From Inquilinus sp. KBS0705 (GTDB lineage: Bacteria > Bacteroidota > Bacteroidia > Sphingobacteriales > Sphingobacteriaceae), in contig VCCI02000005.1 in NCBI GenBank assembly GCA_005938025.2, positions 124,001-188,000 on the forward strand: a stretch of DNA of 64,000 nucleotides, given 5' to 3'. Made by a program: the position numbers and the translations under genes. The notes below the pieces were generated by a model. The model was not told the origin of the DNA. It saw only the letters and a list, made by a program, of their open reading frames with translations, and did no database searches. Positions 1 to 9,600 of this stretch are shown here, one piece after another. Position 1 is the first letter of the stretch, and each line of letters starts with the position of its first letter.

Positions 1-239
1 CGCGCATAGCTACAGGTACTGTAGATGGGCTTAGCGGACCATTGGCCTTTAATAACACTGGTAAAATTGTATTTGGTTGTGTGCAGTTTATGACTACGCC
101 AAGCCAAACTACAGCTACAGGTGCTCAGGATTGGGCAAGCTATCTTGTTGGCCGCACAGATGAGGTGCGCATTTACAATAAAGCTTTGGCTGATGCCGAA
201 GTAAACGCAGTTGTTAAACTTGAGGGCAGAGGAAAATAA
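1..239 (+). CDS. LamG/concanavalin A-like domain protein, C-terminal fragment
   Basis: The 5' part lies outside the window; the open frame runs from base 3 to a TAA at 237-239. About 78 residues are visible. They end in the strand pattern typical of LamG/laminin-G-like lectin folds, with the motif DEVRIYNKALADAEV near the C-terminus, the usual last strand of Bacteroidota LamG domains. Such proteins are normally surface or periplasmic glycan-binding modules next to SusC/SusD pairs. Here it lies directly before two GH144 glucanase genes on the same strand, which suggests a polysaccharide utilisation locus continuing to the left. Family call is fairly sure; ligand unknown. Confidence 0.7.
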   Translation, partial: RIATGTVDGLSGPLAFNNTGKIVFGCVQFMTTPSQTTATGAQDWASYLVGRTDEVRIYNKALADAEVNAVVKLEGRGK

Positions 240-328
240 ACATTTGATTGAGTATAAGGTTGTTCGGTGTAAAGCCGGGCAGCCTTTTTTTATGAATTGA
301 TTTTACGGGTTGGCCGATATAAAAAAGT

Positions 329-2005
329 ATGGATATGAGAGCGTTTAAGATGATTGCCGGGATATGCTTGTTTGGTTTGCTATACGCCTGTAAAGGCTCA
401 GATCCTGCACCTACCCCAACTCCGCCGGTTCCACCACCGTCATCATTTAGTTTTGATGCCCTAAAGGTAAATGGTTTATACAATGGCTTTACTTACTACA
501 ACGTAAACAAAAAGCCGGTTATAAAAATATCATTTTCGGCGGCTATTAACCATGCATCGGTAAGCAGCGCGGTAAATGTAACCAATAAGGCCGGCAGTGC
601 CGTTAGCTACACCACCAGCTACGAAAATAACGATAGCACCGTAGTAATAAAGCCAACGCTGGCTGCTATTACCAAATATACGGTAGCGGTTTCAACGGGG
701 CTTAAATCATCCAAAAACACTACACTTGGATCTGAGGTTACCGTTAACCTGACAACAGGTATCGACTCGGCAAATAAATTCGCTGCTATTTCTGATAATC
801 AACTGCTTGACCTGGTACAAAAACAAACCTTTAAGTATTTCTACGATTTTGGACACCCCGTAAGCGGCCTTGCCCGCGAGCGTAATACGTCGGGTGATAT
901 TGTAACCACCGGTGGATCTGGCTTTGGCATTATGGCTATGGTAGTAGGGGTCAATCGTGGCTTTATCAGCCGTGCCGAAGGTTTGGCACGTATGCAAAAA
1001 ATAGTAGGCTTTTTAAAAACCAAGGCTGCTACTTTTCATGGTGCTTTTCCGCATTGGTTAAATGGCGCTACAGGCGCGGTGCAACCCTTTAGCGACCAGG
1101 ACAATGGCGCCGACCTGATAGAAACCTCGTACCTGATGCAGGGCCTGTTAACTGCACGCCAGTATTTTAGCCAGTCTACCCCTGCCGAAACTGCTTTACG
1201 CACCGATATTAATACCCTTTGGCATAATGTAGAGTGGGGTTGGTTTAGGCAAGGCAACCAGAATGTTTTATACTGGCACTGGAGCCCTAACAACGGTTGG
1301 GCCATCAACATGAAAATAACCGGCTGGAACGAAGGCCTTATCGCTTACACGCTTGGGGCATCGTCGCCAACTCACAGTATCCCTAAAACGGTGTATGATA
1401 ACGGCTGGGCACAAAATGGTGGTATAAAAAATGGCAAAACCTTTTATGGCGTTCAACTGCCTTTAGGCCCAGACCAAGGCGGGCCGCTGTTTTTTGCGCA
1501 TTACTCTTTCCTGGGCATCAACCCTAATGGCTTAAAAGATGCCTACGCCAGTTATGATGTGCAAAACAAGGCGCATAGTTTAATTAATTATAACTATTGC
1601 GTGGCAAACCCTAAGGGCTATTATGGCTATAGTGCCAACTGCTGGGGCTTAACCGCAAGCGATATCGAAAACGGCTACACCGCAAGTTCGCCAACCAATG
1701 ATGTTGGGGTAATTGCGCCAACGGCGGCTATATCATCCTTACCCTACACGCCAACACAATCTATGAATGCGCTGCGCTTTTTTTATTACAAGCTGGGCGA
1801 TAAGATGTGGGGCAAGTATGGCTTTTACGATGCATTTAATTTAAATGATACCTGGTTTGCCAACTCGTACCTGGCTATAGACCAGGGCCCGATAATTGTA
1901 ATGATAGAAAATTACAGGAGCGGCTTATTATGGAAATTATTTATGAGTTGCCCCGAGGTAAAAACCGGCATGAAGGGCTTGGGCTTTACATCGCCAAACT
2001 TATAA
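329..2005 (+). CDS. GH144-family (glucoamylase-like) lipoprotein, probable endo-beta-1,2-glucanase
   Basis: 558 residues. The N-terminus is a lipoprotein signal (lipobox LYAC, Cys21), followed by a Pro/Thr-rich linker (about 24-39), an Ig-like Big_5-type domain (about 40-145) and a glycoamylase-like PF10091/GH144 catalytic domain (about 155-555). Family blocks are GHPVSGLARER, TGGSGFGIMAM, FPHWLNG, ETSYLMQGLL and LAIDQGPIIVMIENYRSGLLW. GH144 enzymes characterised in Chitinophaga are endo-beta-1,2-glucanases, so the likely job is cutting beta-1,2-glucan at the cell surface. ATG at 329 or 335 would give the same mature protein. A paralogue follows 57 bases later. Family is secure; substrate is inferred. 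Confidence 0.85.
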   Translation: MDMRAFKMIAGICLFGLLYACKGSDPAPTPTPPVPPPSSFSFDALKVNGLYNGFTYYNVNKKPVIKISFSAAINHASVSSAVNVTNKAGSAVSYTTSYENNDSTVVIKPTLAAITKYTVAVSTGLKSSKNTTLGSEVTVNLTTGIDSANKFAAISDNQLLDLVQKQTFKYFYDFGHPVSGLARERNTSGDIVTTGGSGFGIMAMVVGVNRGFISRAEGLARMQKIVGFLKTKAATFHGAFPHWLNGATGAVQPFSDQDNGADLIETSYLMQGLLTARQYFSQSTPAETALRTDINTLWHNVEWGWFRQGNQNVLYWHWSPNNGWAINMKITGWNEGLIAYTLGASSPTHSIPKTVYDNGWAQNGGIKNGKTFYGVQLPLGPDQGGPLFFAHYSFLGINPNGLKDAYASYDVQNKAHSLINYNYCVANPKGYYGYSANCWGLTASDIENGYTASSPTNDVGVIAPTAAISSLPYTPTQSMNALRFFYYKLGDKMWGKYGFYDAFNLNDTWFANSYLAIDQGPIIVMIENYRSGLLWKLFMSCPEVKTGMKGLGFTSPNL

Positions 2006-2062
2006 AACAAAGGGTCTGCCATAATGCGCAGCACCTTAACAAACTAATTTAAACTAATAAAC

Positions 2063-3415
2063 ATGAAGAAGATATTACTTTTTGCCTTTATGGTAATAAC
2101 ATCTGCTTACTGTATGGCACAAAAGCCCGCTATGGCAAAAGAAGATGGCATTAAACCGGTAGGTATTATAAAAAACTTAAGCGATAGCGCACTTTTAGAC
2201 GTGGTACAGCGCCAAACCTTCCGTTACTTTTGGGATTTTGGACACCCGGTTAGCGGCATGGCCCGCGAACGCAGCAACAGATCGTTTGATTATGGCGACG
2301 AGGTAGTTACCACAGGTGGTACCGGCTTTGGTATTATGGCCATGATAGCTGCCGATCACCGTAAATTCATCAGCCACGAGCAATCTGCTGATCGCATGCT
2401 GAAGATAGTTGATTTTTTATACAAGGCCGATGCTTATCATGGTGTTTTCCCGCACTGGCTTAACGGCGAAACCGGTAAAACCATACGCTTTGGCCGTAAG
2501 GATGATGGCGGCGACCTGGTTGAGACCTCGTACCTGTTTCAGGGCCTTTTATGCGCACGCCAGTACTATACTGCCAACACCCCAAAAGAACGCCGCATAC
2601 GCGATGTAATAGGCTGGATGTGGGGCGAAGTAGAGTGGGACTGGTATACCCGCGAGGGGCGCGATAACCTTTACTGGCACTGGAGCCCTAACAATGGATG
2701 GGCCATGAACTTTGCAATTCGCGGGTTTAACGAGTGTTTGATAACCTACATCCTTGCCGAGAGCGCCGAAAGGTATCCCGTTGGCGAAAATGTATACAGA
2801 AACGGCTGGGCACAAAGCGATTTCTTTAAAAACGGCAACACATACTATGGCCACAAATTACCGCTGGGCTTTCCGTACGGTGGGCCGCTGTTCTTTTCAC
2901 AGTATTCATTTTTAGGTTTAAACCCTAAAGGGTTAAAGGATCGCTATGCAGATTACTGGGAACAAAACTTAAACCATACCCTCATCAATCACGATTACTG
3001 TGTAGATAACCCTAAGAAGTACAAAGGCTATGGCGAAAACAGCTGGGGCCTTACCGCCAGCGACAACTACGAAGGGTATAATGCGCACTCGCCTGATAAT
3101 GACCTGGGGGTAATTACACCTACAGCGGCATTATCCGCATTCCCGTACACGCCGGAGTATTCTATGAAAGCGCTACGCCATTTTTACTATGACCTTGGTG
3201 ATAAAATATGGGGCGAATATGGCTTTACAGATGCCTTTAGCGAATCGCATAACTGGTACGCCAAATCGTACCTGGCTATTGACCAGGGGCCTATAGTAGT
3301 AATGATAGAAAACTACCGCAGCGGCCTGCTTTGGAACTTATTTATGAGCTGCCCCGAAATACAACGCGGCCTAAAAAAGCTTGATTTTCAGAGCCCGGCT
3401 ATTGCCAGAAACTAA
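2063..3415 (+). CDS. GH144-family glucanase, secreted paralogue
   Basis: 450 residues with a cleavable signal peptide (MKKILLFAFMVITSAYCMAQ), so probably periplasmic rather than lipid-anchored. The catalytic domain (about 40-445) matches the upstream gene block by block (GHPVSGMARER, TGGTGFGIMAM, FPHWLNG, ETSYLFQGLL, LAIDQGPIVVMIENYRSGLLW) but the Ig-like module is absent. The pair looks like a tandem duplication with division of labour: an anchored surface enzyme and a periplasmic one. Same operon as the flanking genes by strand and spacing. Expected activity is hydrolysis of beta-1,2-glucan or its oligosaccharides. Confidence 0.85.
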   Translation: MKKILLFAFMVITSAYCMAQKPAMAKEDGIKPVGIIKNLSDSALLDVVQRQTFRYFWDFGHPVSGMARERSNRSFDYGDEVVTTGGTGFGIMAMIAADHRKFISHEQSADRMLKIVDFLYKADAYHGVFPHWLNGETGKTIRFGRKDDGGDLVETSYLFQGLLCARQYYTANTPKERRIRDVIGWMWGEVEWDWYTREGRDNLYWHWSPNNGWAMNFAIRGFNECLITYILAESAERYPVGENVYRNGWAQSDFFKNGNTYYGHKLPLGFPYGGPLFFSQYSFLGLNPKGLKDRYADYWEQNLNHTLINHDYCVDNPKKYKGYGENSWGLTASDNYEGYNAHSPDNDLGVITPTAALSAFPYTPEYSMKALRHFYYDLGDKIWGEYGFTDAFSESHNWYAKSYLAIDQGPIVVMIENYRSGLLWNLFMSCPEIQRGLKKLDFQSPAIARN

Positions 3416-3439
3416 TTGCCTAAAAAATAATTTAAAATA

Positions 3440-3486
3440 GGTTGAATTAATTTTCGTTATTGTTACGTTTACAAATAACATCAACC
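3440..3486 (+). repeat. Nested inverted repeat between glucanase and esterase genes
   Basis: GGTTGA (3440-3445) pairs with TCAACC (3481-3486), and inside it GTTATT (3456-3461) pairs with AATAAC (3474-3479). There is no T-run after it, so it is not a clean terminator. It also carries two TTCGTT-like units about 11 bp apart, resembling the motif at 4428 and 51644. Function unknown. Confidence 0.3.
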
Positions 3487-3502
3487 GAAATAACTTATTT
3501 TA

Positions 3503-4306
3503 ATGACACTTAAAAAATTAACCATAATAGGGATGCTGGGTATGTTATACCTGGCATTTCCTTTTTTAGCCCGGGCGCAGGATAATTCTGCATTTGACAG
3601 GGGTACCTTTATTAGTAAAAAAGACACGCTGCCCTACCGCATACTCTTCCCGCAAAGGTTTGATCCTACCAAAAAATACGCGGTTATATTTGTACTTCAC
3701 GGCGCCGGCGAGCGTGGTAACGACAACGTCGCCCAGCTTAAATATGGCCCAAAATTGTTTTTAAACGATACTATTCGCGATAAATACCCTGCCATTGTAG
3801 TGGTGCCGCAATGCCCGGCCAATAGCTTTTGGTCTAACGTAAAGATTGACACCTCGGGCGCTAAATTGAAGTTCATTTTCCAGGAGGGCGGTGACCCTAC
3901 ACGGGCCATGATAGCTCTGATGGGCCTTGTGAATCAGATACTTGACAAGCCTTATGTAAACAAAAAACAAGCTTATGTGGGCGGCCTTTCTATGGGTGGC
4001 ATGGGTACATTTGAGATCATCAGAAGGATGCCTAATACCTTTGCAGCGGCCTTTGCCATATGTGGTGGTGATAACACCAATAATGCCGTAAAATACGCTA
4101 AAAAGACCCCTTTGTGGATATTTCACGGGGCTAAGGATAGCGTAGTGCCGTTCGATCATTCGCAGGTGATGGTTACCGCTATTAAGGATGCCGGTGGCGA
4201 CCCCAAGTTCACCGTATACCCTAACGACGACCATAACAGCTGGGATGACGCCTTTGCCGAGCCGCAGTTTATGCCCTGGTTGTTTGCCCACAGCAAAACC
4301 AAATAA
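3503..4306 (+). CDS. Secreted alpha/beta-hydrolase (esterase/phospholipase-like)
   Basis: 267 residues with a signal peptide ending at ARAQ (about residue 26). It has an alpha/beta-hydrolase core with VLHGAGERG near the oxyanion region, nucleophile Ser163 in GLSMGG, a likely acid in GAKDSVVPF and a likely His in DDHNSW. This is the 'predicted peptidase'/PHB-depolymerase-like esterase group often found in Bacteroidota polysaccharide loci, where such enzymes remove acyl decorations. It is the last gene of the left-hand locus, followed by a strong terminator. Substrate is not readable from sequence. Confidence 0.75.
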   Translation: MTLKKLTIIGMLGMLYLAFPFLARAQDNSAFDRGTFISKKDTLPYRILFPQRFDPTKKYAVIFVLHGAGERGNDNVAQLKYGPKLFLNDTIRDKYPAIVVVPQCPANSFWSNVKIDTSGAKLKFIFQEGGDPTRAMIALMGLVNQILDKPYVNKKQAYVGGLSMGGMGTFEIIRRMPNTFAAAFAICGGDNTNNAVKYAKKTPLWIFHGAKDSVVPFDHSQVMVTAIKDAGGDPKFTVYPNDDHNSWDDAFAEPQFMPWLFAHSKTK

Positions 4307-4310
4307 ATAA

Positions 4311-4350
4311 CAAACGAGGCTATCCCTAAAATATAGCCTCGTTTGTTTTA
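4311..4350 (+). terminator. Rho-independent terminator after esterase gene
   Basis: 13-bp perfect stem (4311-4323 with 4333-4345), 9-nt loop, followed by TTTTA. The symmetrical A/T flanks could also serve the leftward-reading regulator gene that ends at 4516. Confidence 0.85.
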
Positions 4351-4423
4351 ATCAGCATTTTACATTCCATACCCTTACTCAGGGCATTTCACTTTTTTCG
4401 CTGCCATGCGCAAAATTTTCTCT

Positions 4424-4470
4424 TTTTTTCGTTTTAATTCGTTTGGGGTGGTTTACTAATATAACATTAT
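4424..4470. repeat. Phased TTCGTT repeat motif, copy A
   Basis: Contains TTCGTTTTAATTCGTTT (4428-4444) and ACTAATATAA (4455-4464), both repeated exactly at 51658-51674 and 51695-51704. Two adjacent 10-bp units ending TTCGTT lie at 4424-4433 and 4434-4443, with a degenerate third just before them. The site is between two convergent genes, so it is not an obvious promoter. Confidence 0.45.
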
Positions 4471-4515
4471 CAGTCACAAATACAAGCATTTAAGAAAGAA
4501 AAGTTTGCGCGGGCG

Positions 4516-5145
4516 CTAAATTATCTTTCGCTCGTAGGCATATTTTAGCAGGCCCACCACCGATTGGGTATTGGTTTTGCGCAGGATATTTTTGCGGTGG
4601 GTTTCAACGGTGCGCTCGCTGATAAAAAGGATGTCGGCAATTTGCTTGTTGCCAAAATCCTGCTCTATCATCCTGATGATCTCTATCTCCCTATCGGTTA
4701 ACCGCGATTCCTCCTGGTTGCGTTTAAAGGATTTCATGAGCTGCAGTGTAATGTCCTGCCCAAAGTAGTTCTGACCGTCGGCTACCTTGTTCAACGCCTC
4801 TATCAGCTCTTGCTTGCCGGTATTTTTTAATATGTAGCCTGCAATACCTGCATCTATCATTTCGGCTACTACCTGGCTTTCGCTAAACATGGATAGGGCA
4901 ATCACCTTAATATGGGGATATTTCTTTTTCACAATGCGGGTAAGCTCGATGCCGCTCATTTCGGGCATGCTAACATCGGTGAGCAATATATCGGGGCTAA
5001 CATGCTCCAGCTTGTCTAAAGCCTGTAAAGCGCCATTGCTTTCGCCAACTATTTCAAACCCGTCAATCGTGTTGATGATCAGCTTAAGGCCGTCGATAAC
5101 CATTTGGTGGTCATCAACAATAAAAATACTTTTAAAAGTATCCAT
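4516..5145 (-). CDS. NarL/FixJ-family response regulator
   Basis: 209 residues. The receiver domain (about 5-120) has acidic pair D11-D12 and phospho-acceptor D57 in LLTDVSMPEM. The C-terminal LuxR-type HTH (about 148-204) has the usual ERTVETHRKNILRKT recognition helix. The kinase gene ends only 3 nt upstream, so the two are co-transcribed and probably translationally linked. The receiver looks fully functional although the partner kinase lacks its phospho-acceptor His. Target genes are unknown; the glucanase locus lies next door in convergent orientation. Confidence 0.9.
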   Translation of the reverse strand: MDTFKSIFIVDDHQMVIDGLKLIINTIDGFEIVGESNGALQALDKLEHVSPDILLTDVSMPEMSGIELTRIVKKKYPHIKVIALSMFSESQVVAEMIDAGIAGYILKNTGKQELIEALNKVADGQNYFGQDITLQLMKSFKRNQEESRLTDREIEIIRMIEQDFGNKQIADILFISERTVETHRKNILRKTNTQSVVGLLKYAYERKII

Positions 5146-5148
5146 AGT

Positions 5149-6060
5149 TTAGTTTAGGGGTATTAATATAGCCACCAGCGTACCTTTGCCCGGCGATGAT
5201 GAAATATCGACAGTTCCTTTCAAATATTCAACACGGGTGATCATATTTTTTAAGCCGATGCCTTCAAATTTCTTTTCGGCATAATGGTCAAAGCCTTTTC
5301 CGTTATCCTCGATAGTGACAGATATTTCGTCGTCCTCCATTATCAGCTGCACATCTAATTGCGACGCTCCGGCGTGTTTAATTACATTATTTACTGTTTC
5401 TTGTATCACCCGGTAAAGCACTATCTCGGTATTGTTGTTGATGCGCTCGTCCCAGCCCGATGTTTCAAAAACTATTTTCAGCTTTTGCGATTCCAATTTA
5501 TTCAAAAAATCGCGTAATGCAGCAACCAAGCCGGCTTTAAGTAACACGCCCGGCATCATTTGATGGGCAATGGCCCGCACTTCGTTACAGCCTTCATCAA
5601 CTATAGCCATGGTATTTACGGCCAACAGGTGGTTATCGGGCTGGTTGGTTTTTATGCGTTCCATCAGCGTGTCCAGGTTCATGCGGGTGGTTGATAGCAA
5701 CTGCCCCACCCCGTCCTGCAAATCGGCGGCAATGCGCCTGCGCTCGTTCTCTTCGGCGGCAATAATGCGCTTGGTTACAATTTCCTGCTGTAAAATAATT
5801 TCGGCCTGCAGCAGGGTTTGTTTTTTAAGGCTGTAAAACCTGTAGTATAAATAGCCCAGGGCTATAAACATAATTACCGCGCTTAAAATAATGTTAAGGT
5901 TGGCAGATAGTTGCTCGAAGTTAAGCATAAGGGGCTTTATGCCCGAACCGGGGATAACGTAGCTGTCGCGCATATCATACAGATATTGACCAAGCAAATT
6001 GCTGCAGGTAACACCTAAGGTTATTAATATGGCTGTTACAATTCTTAACATTTTATACAC
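5149..6060 (-). CDS. Membrane histidine kinase, HisKA_3/NarX-like, with Gln at the phospho-acceptor site
   Basis: 303 residues. Membrane segments at about 1-22 and 50-70 enclose a very short extracytoplasmic loop, followed by a coiled coil, a HisKA_3 dimerisation domain and a HATPase_c domain. The ATP site looks intact: N box ETVNNVIKHA, G1 DNGKGFD, G2 GIGLKNM. The dimerisation helix reads RRRIAADLQDGVGQLLS where the family has DLHDG, so residue 115 is Gln (CAG, 5716-5718) instead of His. The downstream His in RAIAHQMMPG is the family's second conserved box, not the usual acceptor. The partner regulator begins 3 nt downstream. Autophosphorylation by the normal route appears impossible. Confidence 0.85.
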   Translation of the reverse strand: MYKMLRIVTAILITLGVTCSNLLGQYLYDMRDSYVIPGSGIKPLMLNFEQLSANLNIILSAVIMFIALGYLYYRFYSLKKQTLLQAEIILQQEIVTKRIIAAEENERRRIAADLQDGVGQLLSTTRMNLDTLMERIKTNQPDNHLLAVNTMAIVDEGCNEVRAIAHQMMPGVLLKAGLVAALRDFLNKLESQKLKIVFETSGWDERINNNTEIVLYRVIQETVNNVIKHAGASQLDVQLIMEDDEISVTIEDNGKGFDHYAEKKFEGIGLKNMITRVEYLKGTVDISSSPGKGTLVAILIPLN

Positions 6061-6176
6061 CCATATTTAATAAATACAGGTGCATAAATTTAAGCTGCCG
6101 CAGCTTTTTGGCATATACCGTAAAACACGTATTTACAGCTGCGTATTTGCACTTATTAAATAAAGCCGTTTACAGC

Positions 6177-6428
6177 TTATAGCACTTCATCGGTACTGCC
6201 GCCGGCCTTATCGCTATTGGTAATATCCTTATCCGCGTTCAGATCAAAGGATGGATCGGATGGTGTAAGGGCTTCTTCTATACCATCCATATCGGCAACC
6301 ACATCATCCTGGTTCACTACTTTTTCTGCCTCATCGCTATTGGTTATCACTTCCTTTTCGGTGGTATTAACTTTTGGGTCGCCGGGCGGGTTTGGCGCCG
6401 GGGTATTGTTTGGGTTCGCACTCATCAT
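6177..6428 (-). CDS. Small acidic hypothetical protein
   Basis: About 82-83 residues, starting at one of two consecutive ATGs (6428 or 6425) preceded by AGAAG. An ATG further upstream (6533) would read through the 40-bp repeat at 6481 and is unlikely. The protein is rich in Asp, Glu, Asn and Pro, has no membrane segment and looks disordered. The block TNSD.A occurs twice (ITNSDEAEK and ITNSDKAGG). No domain recognised. Similar low-complexity acidic proteins are common in Sphingobacteriaceae; function unknown. Confidence 0.55.
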   Translation of the reverse strand: MMSANPNNTPAPNPPGDPKVNTTEKEVITNSDEAEKVVNQDDVVADMDGIEEALTPSDPSFDLNADKDITNSDKAGGSTDEVL

Positions 6429-6480
6429 CTTCTGTTTTATTAGATAACAGTTGCTTTTAGGGGTTGTTTGAGGGAGGGGT

Positions 6481-6520
6481 AATATTGAATGATGAATTTT
6501 GAATGTAGAATATCGAAGTA
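6481..6520. repeat. 40-bp dispersed repeat, left copy
   Basis: Matches 10341-10380 at 38 of 40 positions (differences at positions 6 and 11 of the unit). The two copies, in direct orientation 3860 bp apart, bracket exactly the AraC-permease fusion gene. The sequence is built of GAAT/ATTC-like words and is partly self-complementary. Confidence 0.8.
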
Positions 6521-6667
6521 TATCATAATGCATCCCTCACATTCTCCCGCATATCCGCAGTGCGCACTCCAGTCATCTGCGGCACAAAAGCTTAAATTTC
6601 ATTTTATATAATTCAATATAGATCAATAGTTTATAAGTTTGGGAATAGCAACACCCTTTTATTTCAA

Positions 6668-9600
6668 TTGAACACCTACACATTACATATCAACGGCTAC
6701 GATATAGCTTTTTTTGGGGCGATATTTATCAGCATCACACTTATGCTGCTTTTATGGTTCACAACAAAGGCAAACCGCTTTTTGGCAATGGCATTGGCTG
6801 TTGCTGTTTTGTGGATGGCCCGGTTGGTGGCCATTGATATTGGCCTTACCGCCTACCTGCCTTATTGGAGCAGGCTACCGCTGCAGTTTGCGCTTGCGCT
6901 TGGCCCTTTCATTTACTTTTATGTAGTTAAAATAACCCGGCCCAATTTTCAGTTTAAGTATAAACACCTGCTGCATTTTAGCCCCCTAATGCTCGAGTTA
7001 GGTGCACACGCATTAAAAGTTGGTGATAGTATAAAAACCGGCTTAACTACTTATCAAACACCCGCGTTTGAGCAACTGAGCACTATAGTGCATTTAACAG
7101 CCTTTGTTTCTGTTGCTCTTTATATTTACCTGTCTCATGGCCAGATATTACACTTTTACCGGCAGCAAAAATTTAACAGCGGCGATAGATACCGCAATAA
7201 GCTGCGGTGGCTGCATCGCTTACTAATAGCGTTTGGCCTGTTATGGCTGTTGTGGTTACCCTTAACCCTGGCAAATAGTTTTTATTATCATTACCCGCAG
7301 GTTTACAACCCTTTGTACCTGCTTTTAATGTTAATGATGATATGGATGGCGGCAAGGGCCTTTTTAGGGCCGCAAATAAGCATGCCGCCAGCCGGCGCGA
7401 CTGTTTTAAAACCATTGCTCCCTGCCGAACTGAAGCAAAAAGGCATTTGGCTAAAAAGAACTATGCAAACCGGCGGCTATTACCAGGACCCGGAATTAAG
7501 CCTAAGCTCGCTTGCAGAAAAGTTGGAGATGAGCCCGCACGAGTTATCGCGTATCATTAACACGGTACTCAAAAAAAGCTTTAACGATTTTGTTAACGAA
7601 TACAGGGTAGCAGGCGTGGTGCAAAAAATGCAGGACCCTGCTTATAACCATATTACCCTGCTGGGTATTGCGTTCGAGTCGGGCTTTAATTCAAAAACCA
7701 CCTTTAACCGTACTTTTAAGCAAATTACCGGCAAAAGCCCTGCTGAGTATAAAGATCATCTTAAAAAAGAAAGCCCATATTATAATTTGGGGCGTACTAC
7801 CCGTTTTGCGGCGGTAAATTCGATGCATGATACCACGGTTAAATGGTCTCATAAACAATTAAACCGCAACTTTATGTTTAAAAATTATTTTAAGATTGCC
7901 TGGCGCAACCTTACACGCAATAAAAGTTATGCCGCTATTAATGTAACCGGCCTGGCCGTTGGTATTGCCGTTTGTATGGTTATATTTATCATTATACAAT
8001 ACCAAACAAGCTTTGATAGTTTCCATCCCAAAAAAGACCGGGTTTACAGGGTATTGACCGAGTACCATCATGCCGAATCGTCAGAAATATCCTACGCTAA
8101 AAATGTGCCTTTTCAAATGCCCACGGCATTACCCGTGGCTTTCCCGCAATTAGAGCAGGTAGCCCCGGTGTATGCCAGCCATAACGACGAGCTACAGGTA
8201 ATAGATGCTAACGGAACACCCCTAAAAAATTTTAAAGAGCGCAACGGTGTGTTTTACACAACGCCTTCGTTCTTTAACATGTTTAATTTCCCGCTGCTGG
8301 AGGGCTCGTACGCCTCGCTAAAAGACCCCAACAATGTATTACTTACGAAAGAGATAGCGGAAACCTATTTTGGTGATTGGAAAGCAGCAATGGGTAAAAC
8401 CATTAAAATAACAGGCTACTACAATATTGGCGCGGGGTTGTTTCAGTTTCCGGCAACAGCACTCACGGTTTCGGGCATCCTGGCAACTATACCCGCTAAT
8501 TCCGACTTTCAGCTAAAATTGGTTGTTGCCTATGGTACCGATTTTACCGGCGATAAACAATATGGCTTTCAACAACCTATTGTAAATGCATTGGCACCCG
8601 ATTTCGGTTGTTATGTTTTGTTGCCCCCTAATGTTACCGCCGCCGGTTTTAATGAACAATTAAGCGCGTATGCCAAAAAAACACGGGCTGCCGACAATAA
8701 GGACAGTTACATTATACAACCCATAAGCGATGTACATTACGATGCGGAGGCGGGCAATTACAGCAAAAAAACCATCAGTCACCAGCTTATTAATGTGTTA
8801 TGGCTCATCGGGGCATTTATACTGTTAATTGCCTGTGTAAACTTTATCAACCTATCTACCGCGCAGGCGGTTAACCGGGCGAAAGAGGTTGGTGTAAGAA
8901 AAGTGTTGGGCAGCAATAAAGCGCAGTTGCAGATACAGTTTATTATCGAAACGTTTTTGATAGTTACGTTTGCCGTTATACTTGCCTCCGGTATTTCGCT
9001 GCTTGTATTGCCTTCTGTAAATAAGCTTTTAGAGGTTTCGCTCTCCTTCAACATACTCAATAACCCTGCAATTATTCCGTTTCTTTTAATCGTAACAATT
9101 GTTGTAACGGCATTGGCCGGTTTTTATCCGGCCATGGTTTTATCCGGCTTTAACCCCATTAATGCTTTAAAAAATAAGCTTAGCACCAATACACCCAATG
9201 GGTTTTCGTTACGCAGGGGGTTGGTTACTTTTCAATTCATCATTGCACAGGTATTGATCATCGGTACACTCATCATTGTACAGCAGATGAACTTTTTTAT
9301 ACATCAGCCACTGGGTTTTGATAAAGATGCGATAGTAAATGTTTCGTACCGGCCCGGTAGTGGAGGCGAATATTTAAAGCAACAGTTATTGCAGATAAAT
9401 GGTGTTAAGGCGACAAGTTTTAGTTCGAACAGCCCGGTTGAGGATGATAATAATATGTTTACCACCCTTAAATTTGACAATGCCATAAAAGACGCCGACT
9501 TTAAGGCCATAACCAAATTTGCTGATGAAGATTATGTGCCTACTTATAAACTAAAATTGGTAGCGGGGAGAAACTTGCAACCCTCCGGCTGGACAAGGGA

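Noticed and set aside
3761..4291. 176-residue open frame on the minus strand
   Set aside because: Antisense to the esterase gene, which has a signal peptide and intact active-site motifs.
6429..6533. N-terminal extension of the small acidic protein
   Set aside because: It would be encoded by the 40-bp intergenic repeat and has a different composition from the rest of the protein.
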